Part shown: positions 17,420-26,992 of the stretch, piece by piece | Numbering within the stretch: the stretch's first letter is position 1 | Layout of the letters: each line of letters opens with the position of its first letter | Origin: Deltaproteobacteria bacterium YD0425bin51 | GTDB lineage: Bacteria > Desulfobacterota > Desulfobacteria > Desulfobacterales > YD0425bin51 | DNA length: 64,000 nucleotides | Reading direction: 5' to 3' | Assembly: GCA_002753225.1 (NCBI GenBank) | Contig: PDZS01000018.1 | Span: 19,272-83,271 of the forward strand | Program-made: the position numbers and the translations under genes | Notes under the pieces: generated by a model | Seen by the model: the letters and a program-made list of their open reading frames with translations, nothing else | What the model was told of the DNA's origin: nothing | Databases searched by the model: none

Positions 17420-17654
17420 AATAATCCTCGCCCTTCATCAACCAAACATGGGAAAGCCCCTTACAAATTATAATCATAGCCAAGCAAATAAAAACACCAA
17501 AAATAGTCCAAAATCCGATAATATTATCTCCGAAAAAATGAGCAGCATGTCTTTCTGCAAAATAGTCAAAAACAATAATGAAAATCAGTAAAGCAAAGAA
17601 AAACCATTTTACAATATTAGATTTGTCATAAAGAAAGGATAAAAGTTTTGCCAT
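17409..17654 (-). CDS. Small two-helix membrane protein within nuo operon
   Basis: 81-residue protein with two predicted membrane helices (about 15-30 and 43-64). It lies between the two MrpD/NuoL-type genes: it shares one base with the stop of the upstream gene and overlaps the start of the next by 11 bases. It does not resemble NuoK or MrpC, which also are small. The tight coupling suggests a structural or assembly subunit of this complex I variant. Function is not known to me. Confidence 0.78.
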   Translation of the reverse strand: MAKLLSFLYDKSNIVKWFFFALLIFIIVFDYFAERHAAHFFGDNIIGFWTIFGVFICLAMIIICKGLSHVWLMKGEDYYDN

Positions 17655-19144
17655 TATGACCCCACAAGAACTTTGATTATCTTAAGAAATAATTCTGGAT
17701 AAAATCCAAAATATACAGAAATTACAGCACTTATAAAAAGTGGTACAACCATAAAAGCTATTAGTGGCCTATTTTCAAGAATACCAGTGTCTTCATTATT
17801 TAGGTTTACCTCTGAATTAAAAAAAGAGGTAAGAAATATTGGCACAAAGTATCCAGCATTTAGCAAACTGCTTACAAGTAACACAATAAGTAAAATATTG
17901 TTTTTTAAATCCATAGCTCCTAATGCAAGGTACCATTTACTTACAAAGCCTGATACAGGAGGAACTCCTATCATACTTAGTGCTGCTAGACCAAAAGCAA
18001 TCATTGTAAAAGGCATTCTAAAACCAATTCCACCTAATTCACAAATATCTTTCTTCCTAGTTGCAACATAAATTGCACCAGCAGCAAAAAACAAAGTGAT
18101 TTTTGAAAAAGCATGATTTGCTATATGGATAAGTCCACCTGTAATACTATTAGGGGTTAACATTGCAACGCCTAAAATTATATAAGATAACTGGCTTATG
18201 GTTGAATATGCTAGCCTTGCTTTCAAATTACTTTTTGTTAAAGCAATTATTGATGCTACAATGATTGTAAATGAGGCGAGATATGCTGTGATTATGCCAA
18301 GTCCGAACTTACTTAAAATTTCTACTCCAAATACGGATAAAAAAGTTCTACATATGGAAAAAACCCCAACTTTTACAACTACTACCGCATGAAGAAGAGC
18401 ACTAACAGGAGTAGGAGCAACCATTGCTGCAGGTAACCATCCATGCATTGGCATAATAGCACCTTTTGCAAATCCAAATAAGCATAACATATAGGCAATA
18501 CTTACAATTGTTTTACTTGCATTTGCTGGAAAAATTCCTTTCATTACTCCTGCTGCAAAATCTAAATTCCCACATTGAACATAGATTAAAATCATTGCTG
18601 GGAGTAAGAATGCTTTTGATGCAAACATCAAATATACAATATATTTTCTTGCTCCGTCATAACCTTCTTCATCCTGATGATGAGCAACAAGTGGATAAGT
18701 AACTATTGATACTATCTCATAAAATAAATATAGAGTTACTAAACTTCCAGAAAATGCTACTCCCATTCCTCCTCCAACTGCTAAGGCATAGGATGCATAG
18801 AATCTTGTCTGAGCATGTTCATTTAACCCTCTCATGTAACCAATACAATAAAAACCTGCTAAAATCCATAAAAAAGAAGCAGTTCCTGCAAACATGATCC
18901 CAAGACCATCTAAATGCAGCTTAATATTCACTCCGGGATATAATATGAAATAGGTATATTCAAAAGATTTACCAGCTAAAATCTGGGGAAGATAAGTACA
19001 TACTGAAAAAAATGTTAAAGTTGCCCCAAAAATTGACCAAAATTCACGTAAATTAGGTTTATTCTTTGACAGCATAATCAGAACAGCAGTTAGCATAGGT
19101 ATTGCCGTCGTTATAATAACTTTAGAAGTAATAATCGTTTCCAT
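17654..19144 (-). CDS. Additional MrpD/NuoM-type antiporter subunit of complex I
   Basis: 496-residue polytopic membrane protein of the proton-conducting antiporter family. Signatures are LYLFYEIVSIVTYPLVAHHQD (TM5 glutamate region) and FAKGAIMPMHGWLPAAMVAP in the centre, both closer to MrpD than to NuoL/M/N. Length is about that of MrpD and it lacks the NuoL lateral-helix extension. It follows nuoK by 23 bases. Together with the gene at 15656, nuoM and nuoN it gives four pump-type subunits in one operon instead of the usual three. Confidence 0.87.
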   Translation of the reverse strand: METIITSKVIITTAIPMLTAVLIMLSKNKPNLREFWSIFGATLTFFSVCTYLPQILAGKSFEYTYFILYPGVNIKLHLDGLGIMFAGTASFLWILAGFYCIGYMRGLNEHAQTRFYASYALAVGGGMGVAFSGSLVTLYLFYEIVSIVTYPLVAHHQDEEGYDGARKYIVYLMFASKAFLLPAMILIYVQCGNLDFAAGVMKGIFPANASKTIVSIAYMLCLFGFAKGAIMPMHGWLPAAMVAPTPVSALLHAVVVVKVGVFSICRTFLSVFGVEILSKFGLGIITAYLASFTIIVASIIALTKSNLKARLAYSTISQLSYIILGVAMLTPNSITGGLIHIANHAFSKITLFFAAGAIYVATRKKDICELGGIGFRMPFTMIAFGLAALSMIGVPPVSGFVSKWYLALGAMDLKNNILLIVLLVSSLLNAGYFVPIFLTSFFNSEVNLNNEDTGILENRPLIAFMVVPLFISAVISVYFGFYPELFLKIIKVLVGS

Positions 19145-19167
19145 CCATTTGTACCCTAAATTAATTA

Positions 19168-19485
19168 TTAACCATGTAATTCATCAACCTTTGCAGGCTC
19201 AATACTCTTAAAACGCCTATAAACTGCAAGCACAAAACTAACCACTATTGCAGCTTCAGCAGCAGCGATTCCCATAATAAATAAAGTAAAAATTTGTCCT
19301 ATTGCTGGATCTGGCGATAAAAACCGGTTAAATGCCATGAAGTTTAGACCTGCACCATTTAATATAAGTTCGCTTGATATTAACATTCCAATTAGCGAAT
19401 TACTTTGAATCATACCATATAAACCAATTACTAAAAGGAAAAGAGCAATTACTAAATAAGTTGTCAAACATCCACTCAAAATCAT
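19168..19485 (-). CDS. nuoK: Complex I subunit K
   Basis: 105 residues, three membrane helices. The typical NuoK segment ISSELILNGAGLNFMAF holds one of the conserved membrane glutamates; a second acidic residue lies in the third helix region (GIAAAEAAIVVSF). It overlaps nuoJ by four bases. It forms part of the proton path next to NuoH, J and N. Confidence 0.95.
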   Translation of the reverse strand: MILSGCLTTYLVIALFLLVIGLYGMIQSNSLIGMLISSELILNGAGLNFMAFNRFLSPDPAIGQIFTLFIMGIAAAEAAIVVSFVLAVYRRFKSIEPAKVDELHG

Positions 19486-20000
19486 GAATTTATCTCCTCC
19501 CTTCCTCCGCGAGCAATAATAATTGCTCCGACAACTGCAGCAAGCAAAAGTACAGAAATCAATTCAAAAGCCAAACAATACTTAGTAAGCATAGTATAAC
19601 CAAGATGCTCTATTGAAAAATCACCAGACATTTTTATAGGAATTTTCCAACTTGTCTTTTTTATGGAAAATATAAGTAAAATAAAGACAACAGCGCTTAC
19701 AAACATTCCAAATATACCTGCTTTTAACTTCAGTCCTTCAACCTCAGTAGGAGTTTTACCAACCATAACGCCAAAAGCAATTACAATACATACAGCTCCT
19801 ACATATATAAGTACTTGCATTAGTGTTAGAAACATGCTTCCAAGGTAAAAATATAAACCAGAAACGCCTAAAATTGACACAGCTAGACCAAGAACACCAT
19901 GCATCAAAACTTTAGCCCTTACAGCAAGTAAACTACCTAAAAAAACCAGCATAATAAAGGCTATAAAAAGAAATTCGGAAATATATTTGTAAAAAATCAT
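19482..20000 (-). CDS. nuoJ: Complex I subunit J
   Basis: 172-residue membrane protein with five predicted helices. The conserved third helix reads LMQVLIYVGAVCIVIAFGVM, the region that forms the pi-bulge in characterised complex I. It overlaps nuoI upstream and nuoK downstream by four bases each, so the three are translationally coupled. Confidence 0.94.
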   Translation of the reverse strand: MIFYKYISEFLFIAFIMLVFLGSLLAVRAKVLMHGVLGLAVSILGVSGLYFYLGSMFLTLMQVLIYVGAVCIVIAFGVMVGKTPTEVEGLKLKAGIFGMFVSAVVFILLIFSIKKTSWKIPIKMSGDFSIEHLGYTMLTKYCLAFELISVLLLAAVVGAIIIARGGREEINS

Positions 20001-20440
20001 TTCCTCTCCTTTAATCTTTGGAGCAAATCAAAATGAAAGTCATCTTTACTAAAAGAAGCAAGCTCATATTCGTTTGAAAAATAAATTGCATCTTTTGGAC
20101 AACTTTCTACACAAATTCCACATAAACTACATTTAGTAAAATCTAATTTAAATGCTGAAAGAGTCTTACCCTTTTCACCTTCTTTTTTTTGGGTAATAAC
20201 CTCAATACAACCTGATGGACATGCTCTTTCACACATACCACAAGCAATACATTGAATATCGCCCCCATGAGGATTAGGTACTAAATCAATATGACACCTA
20301 ATATTAGGGGTAACGTCTATTTTTTCCCGAGGATATTGAACAGTAACTATCGGACTGATAGCAGCCTTAAAAGTTACCCCCAAACCTACTAATAAGCTCT
20401 TTCCGCCTATAAATATTTCTTTAAAATAATCTTTAATCAT
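19997..20440 (-). CDS. nuoI: Complex I subunit I (two [4Fe-4S] ferredoxin)
   Basis: 147-residue peripheral subunit carrying the two tetranuclear clusters N6a and N6b. The motifs are CIACGMCERACP and CSLCGICVESCP, each followed by the remote cysteine pattern that exchanges between clusters. The N-terminal 40 residues are the amphipathic membrane-associating region (EIFIGGKSLLVGLGVTFK). It passes electrons to NuoB. The electron donor in this organism is unknown, since nuoE, nuoF and nuoG are not next to it. Confidence 0.95.
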   Translation of the reverse strand: MIKDYFKEIFIGGKSLLVGLGVTFKAAISPIVTVQYPREKIDVTPNIRCHIDLVPNPHGGDIQCIACGMCERACPSGCIEVITQKKEGEKGKTLSAFKLDFTKCSLCGICVESCPKDAIYFSNEYELASFSKDDFHFDLLQRLKERK

Positions 20441-20443
20441 ATT

Positions 20444-21445
20444 TTATAGCTTCACAATCACTGCAGTTATTAAAAGATTTACAATAGAAATTGGTATCAA
20501 ATACTTCCAAGCTAAATTAAGAAGCTGATCAAAACGCACTCTTGGATATGTCCACCTAATCTGTACCATTAATATAAGAAGCGCATAAACCTTTATCATA
20601 AACCAAATAATATTGGTAAAGTCGCCAAAAGGTAAAGGAAAAGGTCCATGCCATCCCCCTAAAAATAAAACTGTCGCAATAGACGAAACGATGAACATAT
20701 TCCCGTATTCACCAAGGAAGAATAGTCCAAAACCCATGCCTGAATATTCAGTATGAAAACCAGCAGTAAGTTCGCTTTCTGCTTCTGGAAGATCAAAAGG
20801 TGCACGATTAGTTTCTGCTAAACCCGAAATAAAGTATACTATGAAAGCAATTGGCTGGAGTAAAACAAACCAGATCTTATTTTGCGCAGCTACAATTCCC
20901 TGCATGCTAAAAGTATTTGTCATAAGAACTACAGAAAGGATAGACAATAAAATAGGAACCTCAAATGCAATATTTTGGGATACAGCACGCATTGCCCCAA
21001 ATAATGAATATTTATTATCAGAAGCCCATCCTGCAACTAAAAGCGCTAAAACATTTATTGCAGAAATTGCAAGAATAAAAACTATCCCTAAATCTAAATC
21101 TCTTGCTTGAAAACTTTTACTAAAAGGTATTACAATGAATGGAAGTATTGACGGTGTAAAAGAAAGAAGAGGAGCTAACCTAAATAAAGGCTTATTTACA
21201 TCTGTTGGAATAATAAGCTGTTTTGTAATAAGCTTAATACCATCAATGATTGTCTGCAAGATCCCATGAGGACCTACTTCCATAGGACCTGGCCTTCGCT
21301 GGATATGTCCAGCGATTTTTCTCTCTAAGTAAACCATTATTATTGCATTTACAAAAATAAATGTAACAATAATAATAGACGAAATAATAATACGTATAAA
21401 TTCAGGTGGAAACAATGAAAGAAAATCCATAAATTTACCTGTCAA
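20444..21445 (-). CDS. nuoH: Complex I subunit H (quinone channel)
   Basis: 333-residue membrane subunit with about eight helices. Conserved blocks include MVYLERKIAGHIQRRPGPMEVG (cytosolic loop near the quinone site), GLAETNRAPFDLPEAESEL and FFLGEYGNMF. It joins the membrane and peripheral arms. Its start overlaps the nuoD stop by 11 bases. Confidence 0.96.
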   Translation of the reverse strand: MTGKFMDFLSLFPPEFIRIIISSIIIVTFIFVNAIIMVYLERKIAGHIQRRPGPMEVGPHGILQTIIDGIKLITKQLIIPTDVNKPLFRLAPLLSFTPSILPFIVIPFSKSFQARDLDLGIVFILAISAINVLALLVAGWASDNKYSLFGAMRAVSQNIAFEVPILLSILSVVLMTNTFSMQGIVAAQNKIWFVLLQPIAFIVYFISGLAETNRAPFDLPEAESELTAGFHTEYSGMGFGLFFLGEYGNMFIVSSIATVLFLGGWHGPFPLPFGDFTNIIWFMIKVYALLILMVQIRWTYPRVRFDQLLNLAWKYLIPISIVNLLITAVIVKL

Positions 21446-22547
21446 TCTCCGGGATTACGAGGTCTAAGCTACCCATTGTAGCAACCATGTCAGCAAGTAA
21501 CATCCCCTGACAAAGTTCAGGCAGCAAACTTAAATTTGAATAAGAAGGAACCCTTATCTTTAAACGATAAGGAATTTCCGAACCATCGCCAACCATATAA
21601 TATGAAAGCTCACCCCGCGCTGTCTCTACTGCAAAATTATAATCACCAGGCGGAAGAGATATCTTTTTAGGAACTTTTCCTTTAAATGGACCATCAGGAA
21701 GCCTATCTAATGCTTGATCAATTATGCGAATACTCTGCTCCATTTCCTGCATCTTTACAATATATCTGTCAAATGAATCACCGCTATGCCCTATTGGAAT
21801 CTCAAAATCTAATTCCGGGTAAACTGAATATGGCTCATTTTTTCTAATATCATATTTAATTCCAGATCCCCTCAAAACTGCTCCAGTTACTCCATATCTT
21901 CGGGCCATATCTTGTGAAATTATCCCAACGCCTTTAAGCCTTTTTATAAAAATTATATTATCAGTAACTAAATCTTTATAAATCTTAAATCTTTCTTTAA
22001 GGCGTATTAAAAAATCGCGTGTTTTATTTATAAATTTATAATCAACATCTCTATAAACACCACCAACTCTATAATAACTATATGTAAGCCTTGAACCTGT
22101 AATATCTTCTAAGATATCTAAGATATGCTCTCTATCATCAAAGGTGTATAAAATAGGTGTAAATGCACCTAAATCTAACAAAAATGCACCAACCCACAGA
22201 AGATGACTTGACAACCTATTTAATTCAGATGTTATAACCCTTATATATTCAGCCCTTTTTGGAACTTCAATCCCTGTCATTCTTTCAATTAAACCAACAT
22301 ATCCATGATTAAAAGGAAGAGCGCCTACATAATCCATCCTAGGCATATTTGCATAAAAAGATTGCCATGCTCGTGATTCAGCCATTTTTTCATGCATTCT
22401 ATGACCATATCCTAAAACAGGCTCCAAATTTACGATATATTCTCCATCCATCTCAAGGATAACCCTTAATACTCCATGAGTACTAGGATGTTGTGGACCC
22501 ATATTGAGTAAAAAACTTTCGCGATTTGTGCTATCCTGTTGAATCAT
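21435..22547 (-). CDS. nuoD: Complex I 49-kDa-type subunit D
   Basis: 370-residue peripheral subunit. The N-terminus has the quinone-site loop MGPQHPSTHGVLR with the expected histidine, and EPVLGYGHRMHEKMAESR follows. The [NiFe]-hydrogenase cysteines are absent, as in all NuoD. It is separate from NuoC, unlike the fused NuoCD of E. coli. Its start abuts the nuoC stop. Confidence 0.96.
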   Translation of the reverse strand: MIQQDSTNRESFLLNMGPQHPSTHGVLRVILEMDGEYIVNLEPVLGYGHRMHEKMAESRAWQSFYANMPRMDYVGALPFNHGYVGLIERMTGIEVPKRAEYIRVITSELNRLSSHLLWVGAFLLDLGAFTPILYTFDDREHILDILEDITGSRLTYSYYRVGGVYRDVDYKFINKTRDFLIRLKERFKIYKDLVTDNIIFIKRLKGVGIISQDMARRYGVTGAVLRGSGIKYDIRKNEPYSVYPELDFEIPIGHSGDSFDRYIVKMQEMEQSIRIIDQALDRLPDGPFKGKVPKKISLPPGDYNFAVETARGELSYYMVGDGSEIPYRLKIRVPSYSNLSLLPELCQGMLLADMVATMGSLDLVIPEIDR

Positions 22548-23092
22548 TAACTTACACTCTCCGCTTTTACTTTATCAGCTTTTGCTTTTTTCTCCCCTGT
22601 TTTTTTCTCCTCTTTTATTTGATCACGATTAAATACTTTTTCAGAGGCTTTTAAAACTTTTTCATTTTTTAACAAGGGTTTTAAATCGACATCTTCCTCA
22701 GCTAAAATAAGCGTTTTAAGATTTGGATGTCCTGAGAAGACAACGCCTAAAAAATCTCGTGTTTCACGTTCATGCCAATCTGCACCTTGAAAAATATCTG
22801 AGATAGTTGGAATTGTTCCTTCTAAAGTAACTGGCACTCTGATATTTATTCGAAACGACCCTTCAAAATAGGCAAATTGGTAAACAACTTCAATAAGTGG
22901 AGTAACGTGAACTGCAGTAACAAATACCAAATAAAATTTTTTATTATAAAGAGTTGTTACAAAATCACGAACTTGTTGAGAAGTCAGCGAAACTTCTAAA
23001 TTATAACCGCATTTTTTAAAGTCAACTTCAGAAATTTTAACACTTTTATTTTGCAAATCCAAAATCAACTGTTTTTTTAACTCATCTTTCAT
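22547..23092 (-). CDS. nuoC: Complex I 30-kDa-type subunit C
   Basis: 181-residue subunit. The family core WHERETRDFLGVVFSGHPNL is at about 108-127. The C-terminal 45 residues are very rich in Lys and Glu (KEEKKTGEKKAKADKVKAE) and look disordered, an addition to the usual ending near the domain core. The gene lies 19 bases downstream of nuoB and its stop overlaps nuoD by one base. Confidence 0.92.
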   Translation of the reverse strand: MKDELKKQLILDLQNKSVKISEVDFKKCGYNLEVSLTSQQVRDFVTTLYNKKFYLVFVTAVHVTPLIEVVYQFAYFEGSFRINIRVPVTLEGTIPTISDIFQGADWHERETRDFLGVVFSGHPNLKTLILAEEDVDLKPLLKNEKVLKASEKVFNRDQIKEEKKTGEKKAKADKVKAESVS

Positions 23093-23111
23093 AAAAACCT
23101 GTTTACTATAC

Positions 23112-23714
23112 TTAAATTGAAAGCAATTGAGGCTTTTTCTTTACCTTATCCGGGTCTATTTTTCTCTGTGGAAATGGATATCTTACACCTGCTATTTTTT
23201 CCTGCAACTTTAATATTCCTTCAATTAGAGCCTCAGGTCTTGGAGGACATCCAGGAATATAAATATCAACAGGAATAAGCTTATCCACACCTTCAATAAC
23301 GCTATAATTCTCTTTTACTGCAAAAGGACCTCCTGATATAGCACAATTTCCCATTGCAATTACCCATTTAGGAGCAGGAATTTGGTCATAAAGTGTAAGA
23401 ACTGCTGGAGCCATTTTTTTATTTACAGTTCCTGACACAATCAAAAGATCAGATTGACGAGCTGATGGCCTAAAAACTTCTGCTCCATATCTAGAGATAT
23501 CTATCCGAGCCATACCAGCAGCCATCATTTCTATTGCACAGCAAGCCAAGCCAAAAGTAAGAGGCCAAATTGAATTAGCTTGACAGAATTTTAATAACTT
23601 ATCTAGCGCCTCTATTCTAGCAAGAGGAGCCGGGTACATCTCTTTTGAACCAATGTCGTATTTGGCTCTTAAGTTCTCTGCAAATATATCTATACTTTTC
23701 TTCTCTTCTCCCAC
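23112..23714 (-). CDS. nuoB: Complex I subunit B (cluster N2)
   Basis: 200-residue subunit that binds cluster N2, the last in the chain to quinone. Ligands are visible: the tandem Cys pair in [11 protein letters not shown], the cysteine in [12 protein letters not shown] and the one in [11 protein letters not shown]. The start overlaps the nuoA stop by 25 bases. Confidence 0.96.
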   Translation of the reverse strand: MGEEKKSIDIFAENLRAKYDIGSKEMYPAPLARIEALDKLLKFCQANSIWPLTFGLACCAIEMMAAGMARIDISRYGAEVFRPSARQSDLLIVSGTVNKKMAPAVLTLYDQIPAPKWVIAMGNCAISGGPFAVKENYSVIEGVDKLIPVDIYIPGCPPRPEALIEGILKLQEKIAGVRYPFPQRKIDPDKVKKKPQLLSI

Positions 23715-24082
23715 CTAAAGACTCCTTTAACCCAAGGATAAACAACTGCTAATGATAGAATAAAAATAAAAATAACCAATTCGACTATACCACGAACACT
23801 TGACACTTTATTAAAAGCTGTTGCCACAGGAAAAAGATATAAAATATCAACGTCAAATGCTAAAAATATTAAACCATATAAATAGTATGCAATTCCAAAT
23901 CTAATATCATAAGCCTTGCAAAATGGATCCATACCGCATTCATATATTTGAACAGTTTTTTCAAACTTTGTGTAACGGGGTGTCAAAAGATGAGAAAGAA
24001 TAAAAGGAGCAAAAGCTGCTGCAAATCCTATAATTCCAAAAAAGAATATATACATCGAATCTATTAGATATTCTTGAGTCAT
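23690..24082 (-). CDS. nuoA: Complex I subunit A, first gene of nuo operon
   Basis: 130-residue membrane protein with three helices. The family loop [22 protein letters not shown], between the first and second helices, is intact; its cysteine is the one exposed in the de-active state of complex I. It is the first of 13 genes read on the minus strand and is preceded at 24138-24166 by a near-consensus sigma-70-type promoter. Confidence 0.95.
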   Translation of the reverse strand: MTQEYLIDSMYIFFFGIIGFAAAFAPFILSHLLTPRYTKFEKTVQIYECGMDPFCKAYDIRFGIAYYLYGLIFLAFDVDILYLFPVATAFNKVSSVRGIVELVIFIFILSLAVVYPWVKGVFRWEKRRKV

Positions 24083-24137
24083 ATTTTTTAATACCTTTAG
24101 TTATTAGAATATTCTTTTTTTATTCAAAAGAAAGGGC

Positions 24138-24166
24138 AATATAATATCTAATTTAGTTAATGTCAA
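24138..24166 (-). promoter_or_regulatory. Predicted housekeeping promoter of nuo operon
   Basis: Read on the minus strand, TTGACA (24161-24166) is followed after exactly 17 bases by TATATT (24138-24143). This is a near-perfect -35/-10 pair about 55 bases upstream of the nuoA start. The remaining intergenic sequence to 24262 is AT-rich with a T-run and shows nothing else clear. Confidence 0.6.
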
Positions 24167-24262
24167 ATAAAAATTTGCAAAAGTCATTTCTCTTTCCTAA
24201 TTTTTTTTTTTATGCTAATACCTTAAAATTAAGCATTTTTTCCAATATAGGATACCATTATT

Positions 24263-26179
24263 TTGAAAAAAATTATAATTTATATTATCTTGATTATAAA
24301 TTTATTCCTTTATTCATTTTTATCTTGTAAGGGAAATTCAAAAGAAGAAATTTATCCTGAAATCATAAATGTCAAACCTTTTGAAGCTACAATAACATGG
24401 GGAACTAAAAAATTAAATAAAGGTCGTATTTTTTATCATCCTATAACCGATGACAAAAACATTTCATTAGCAGAAGAATCAATACAATTATCCTATAAAC
24501 ATGAAATTATCTTAACAGGTCTAAAACCCTCCACCAGATACACTTACTGGATTGATAAATCAAACTTCCGTTTTCAATTTCAAACACAACCCGAAGCAAC
24601 CTCTCCATTTTCTTTTATTTTATTAATCGGGAACATTTTGCAATTTGATCTTAAAGATCTTATTATTTCTGAGCTTCCTGAATTTTTATTTTATCTTAAA
24701 CCTATATCTGAAATAAATACTGATTCTTTTAAAGAAATAAGACCATTTCTGCCAATTTTTTACACTCAAGAATCATTCCAAATTATTCAGTGGGGGGGGC
24801 TATCTCTTATAATTATAAATAACAGTCTAAATTATTTAGAAGGAATTAAAAATTATTTAGACAAATTTACAGGCCATACCATTGGAATTATAACAAACTT
24901 TGAACAGATTCCATCTAATTTACAGTCATTTTTTGTAGATCATAATAAAATAAATCCTACCCATTCTATTGCTTTCATTTTAAGACCCGGGAGTTCATTA
25001 ACATCATCTGATAAAAACGGTATAAAATATTTATCTATACCAATAAAAGAACAAAAAGGTTCTGCAATACGATTTGATGTAGACACAGAATTTGTAAAGG
25101 CAAATTTTATAAAAGAAGGTAAAGAAATACTTTTAAAATCACCTCCTCTAAAGCAAAATAGGACATGTGAAGAATGTAGAAGACTTGCAGATAAAGGGGC
25201 ATATGAAGAAAGTATCCATGCATATATCGAGTTTATTGAAAATCATAAAGGGCATTTTCAGCTTGAAGATGCTTATTATGCAATTGGATTAATTTATGAT
25301 GAAAAATTGTTTCAATTTAAAGATGCTCTTTCATGGTATCAAAGATTAATTAATGAATATCCTGGAGGCACACTTTCAACTTTTGCAAAACAGAGAGTTA
25401 AATATTTAAAAGATTTTGAAGAACATGATTTTGAACCTCTATCAAAATTTGAGAGAATTAAAAAGATTGAATTTGGCAGGCAGATTCAAAATATTAAAGC
25501 AAAAGAATCTCTTTTAAAGCAGATTGAAGAGATTATTAGTAAATACCCTGCCTCCAATTTGGCTCCGGTTATGCAATACTGGATATCTAACCAATATCGC
25601 CAAATATATTTAGAAAAAGCAGTTGAATCATACTATAAATTAAAAAAAAATTACCCAAGTTATGAACATGCAAAAGAAGCTATGATTGACATAGGAGATA
25701 CCTATTATCAATTTGAAAAATACAATGAAGCTATATCTGCGTATGAAAAAGCATTAAAAGAACTTCCAGCTTTGAGTGAAACAATTATGAATCAAATCAA
25801 AAGATGCAATCGAAATATTTTGCGGGATAGACTGGCTCACCTTTCTTTAGGAATAATTATTTTGTTTACATTAATTGGCTTTTTTTTAAAACCTATAAGT
25901 TTATCCTATAAAAATCGTAAATTAGTCTTTATTATAGGACTTATTATTTTATTTATTCTTTTTATCTATGGATTTATTATTCATGAACAGTTTTCATCAA
26001 AAATAGAAATGTATCTATTTGTTTTTATTATTCCGATTATGGCATCCCTTAGTTCTTGGATTTCTATATTATTTCGTGCTCCTTTAGGTATTATTATTGG
26101 ACTTTTTTATTTTATTTCATCTCTCTACCTAATAATATACTACATTAATATTCATTACTTAATCATTTTTAAATTATAG
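24263..26179 (+). CDS. Lipoprotein with degenerate purple-acid-phosphatase fold, TPRs and C-terminal membrane helices
   Basis: 638 residues. The N-terminus is a lipoprotein signal (lipobox LSCK, Cys about 22). Residues 28-115 form a fibronectin III-like domain like that of purple acid phosphatases. Residues 115-285 align by eye with the phosphoesterase of the gene at 27613 (FILLIGN against FVFAVYGD; WGGLSLIIINNS against WGGIQFFALNAW), but the metal ligands are lost, so it is probably a pseudoenzyme. A CxxC (TCEEC) lies near 303. TPR-like repeats cover about 300-515, and four or more membrane helices close the protein. The start is TTG with AGGA 10 bases upstream. It is the first gene of the radical SAM peptide operon. 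Confidence 0.75.
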   Translation: MKKIIIYIILIINLFLYSFLSCKGNSKEEIYPEIINVKPFEATITWGTKKLNKGRIFYHPITDDKNISLAEESIQLSYKHEIILTGLKPSTRYTYWIDKSNFRFQFQTQPEATSPFSFILLIGNILQFDLKDLIISELPEFLFYLKPISEINTDSFKEIRPFLPIFYTQESFQIIQWGGLSLIIINNSLNYLEGIKNYLDKFTGHTIGIITNFEQIPSNLQSFFVDHNKINPTHSIAFILRPGSSLTSSDKNGIKYLSIPIKEQKGSAIRFDVDTEFVKANFIKEGKEILLKSPPLKQNRTCEECRRLADKGAYEESIHAYIEFIENHKGHFQLEDAYYAIGLIYDEKLFQFKDALSWYQRLINEYPGGTLSTFAKQRVKYLKDFEEHDFEPLSKFERIKKIEFGRQIQNIKAKESLLKQIEEIISKYPASNLAPVMQYWISNQYRQIYLEKAVESYYKLKKNYPSYEHAKEAMIDIGDTYYQFEKYNEAISAYEKALKELPALSETIMNQIKRCNRNILRDRLAHLSLGIIILFTLIGFFLKPISLSYKNRKLVFIIGLIILFILFIYGFIIHEQFSSKIEMYLFVFIIPIMASLSSWISILFRAPLGIIIGLFYFISSLYLIIYYINIHYLIIFKL

Positions 26180-26191
26180 GAGGATATTTTA

Positions 26192-26992
26192 ATGAAAAAA
26201 TCAGTAGTATTTGTTATATTAACTTTTTTTTCTCTTTCTTTTAATTCTCAGGCAAAAACTGGTATTTCTGACATTAAAGCTTATGCAAAAGCAGAAGTAA
26301 CGATTGAGCAGCTTAGAAAACAAAAAGAAGTTAACTGGAAGGAAATAGCAGCGCAATATGAAATAACTGCAAAAATTGTAAAAGATATTGATTCCAAACA
26401 TGGTACAAATTATGATAAGGAAATTCTGGAAGCATTAAAGAAATGTGAAGCAAATGAAAACCCTAAAGTTAACCAGCAGATAATCGGTAAAGGTCTTCAG
26501 CATGTTACAGTATTGGCCATTCAAGATGAACTTAAAAATATTAATAAATCAAAATTAGCATCTCAAAATATAGCTGCTTTTTTTGAAGGAATTAGACCAA
26601 CTTTTCAGCGCAGAGATAAAGACTTTTTTGAAGATAAAAAAAATCTTGAAAATATTGCAGATCAAGCATTAAAAACCCTTCTTAATAATGAAGCAAAAAA
26701 TCAAATGACCTCAAGAATGGAACTTGAAAATATTTTGTTTAGAACTTATGCTCTATCTGTTCTTTTTGAAGTAATTGAAATTGAATCTATTCGTGAATCT
26801 AATCTTCCAGAATGCGATGTCAAAAGAATGGAGGCACAAATTTTTTATCGTATTATTCAACCTCAAATCAAGAAAAAAAGTCCATCTGCAGATGAGGCAA
26901 TTAGCAAAATGTTAAGCGGCAGTTATGCAACTATGAATGCAAAATTTTTGGAAGAAAACCTAAGTTATGGAAGGCAAAATATTAAAAATTAA
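26192..26992 (+). CDS. Secreted helical protein of unknown function
   Basis: 266 residues with a cleavable signal peptide (hydrophobic core about 5-17, likely cut after NSQA near residue 21). The rest is hydrophilic and mostly helical, with many Lys, Glu and Asn and only two cysteines (about residues 90 and 209). No known domain is recognised. The ribosome-binding site AGGAGG is ideal. It lies 12 bases after the lipoprotein gene, and its 3' end overlaps the first 61-aa peptide gene by 26 bases, so it belongs to the same operon. Confidence 0.78.
   Translation: MKKSVVFVILTFFSLSFNSQAKTGISDIKAYAKAEVTIEQLRKQKEVNWKEIAAQYEITAKIVKDIDSKHGTNYDKEILEALKKCEANENPKVNQQIIGKGLQHVTVLAIQDELKNINKSKLASQNIAAFFEGIRPTFQRRDKDFFEDKKNLENIADQALKTLLNNEAKNQMTSRMELENILFRTYALSVLFEVIEIESIRESNLPECDVKRMEAQIFYRIIQPQIKKKSPSADEAISKMLSGSYATMNAKFLEENLSYGRQNIKN

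Noticed and set aside
24190..24262. Promoter for the radical SAM peptide operon
   Set aside because: The region has a long T-run and AT-rich hexamers but no -35/-10 pair with proper spacing, so no site is called.
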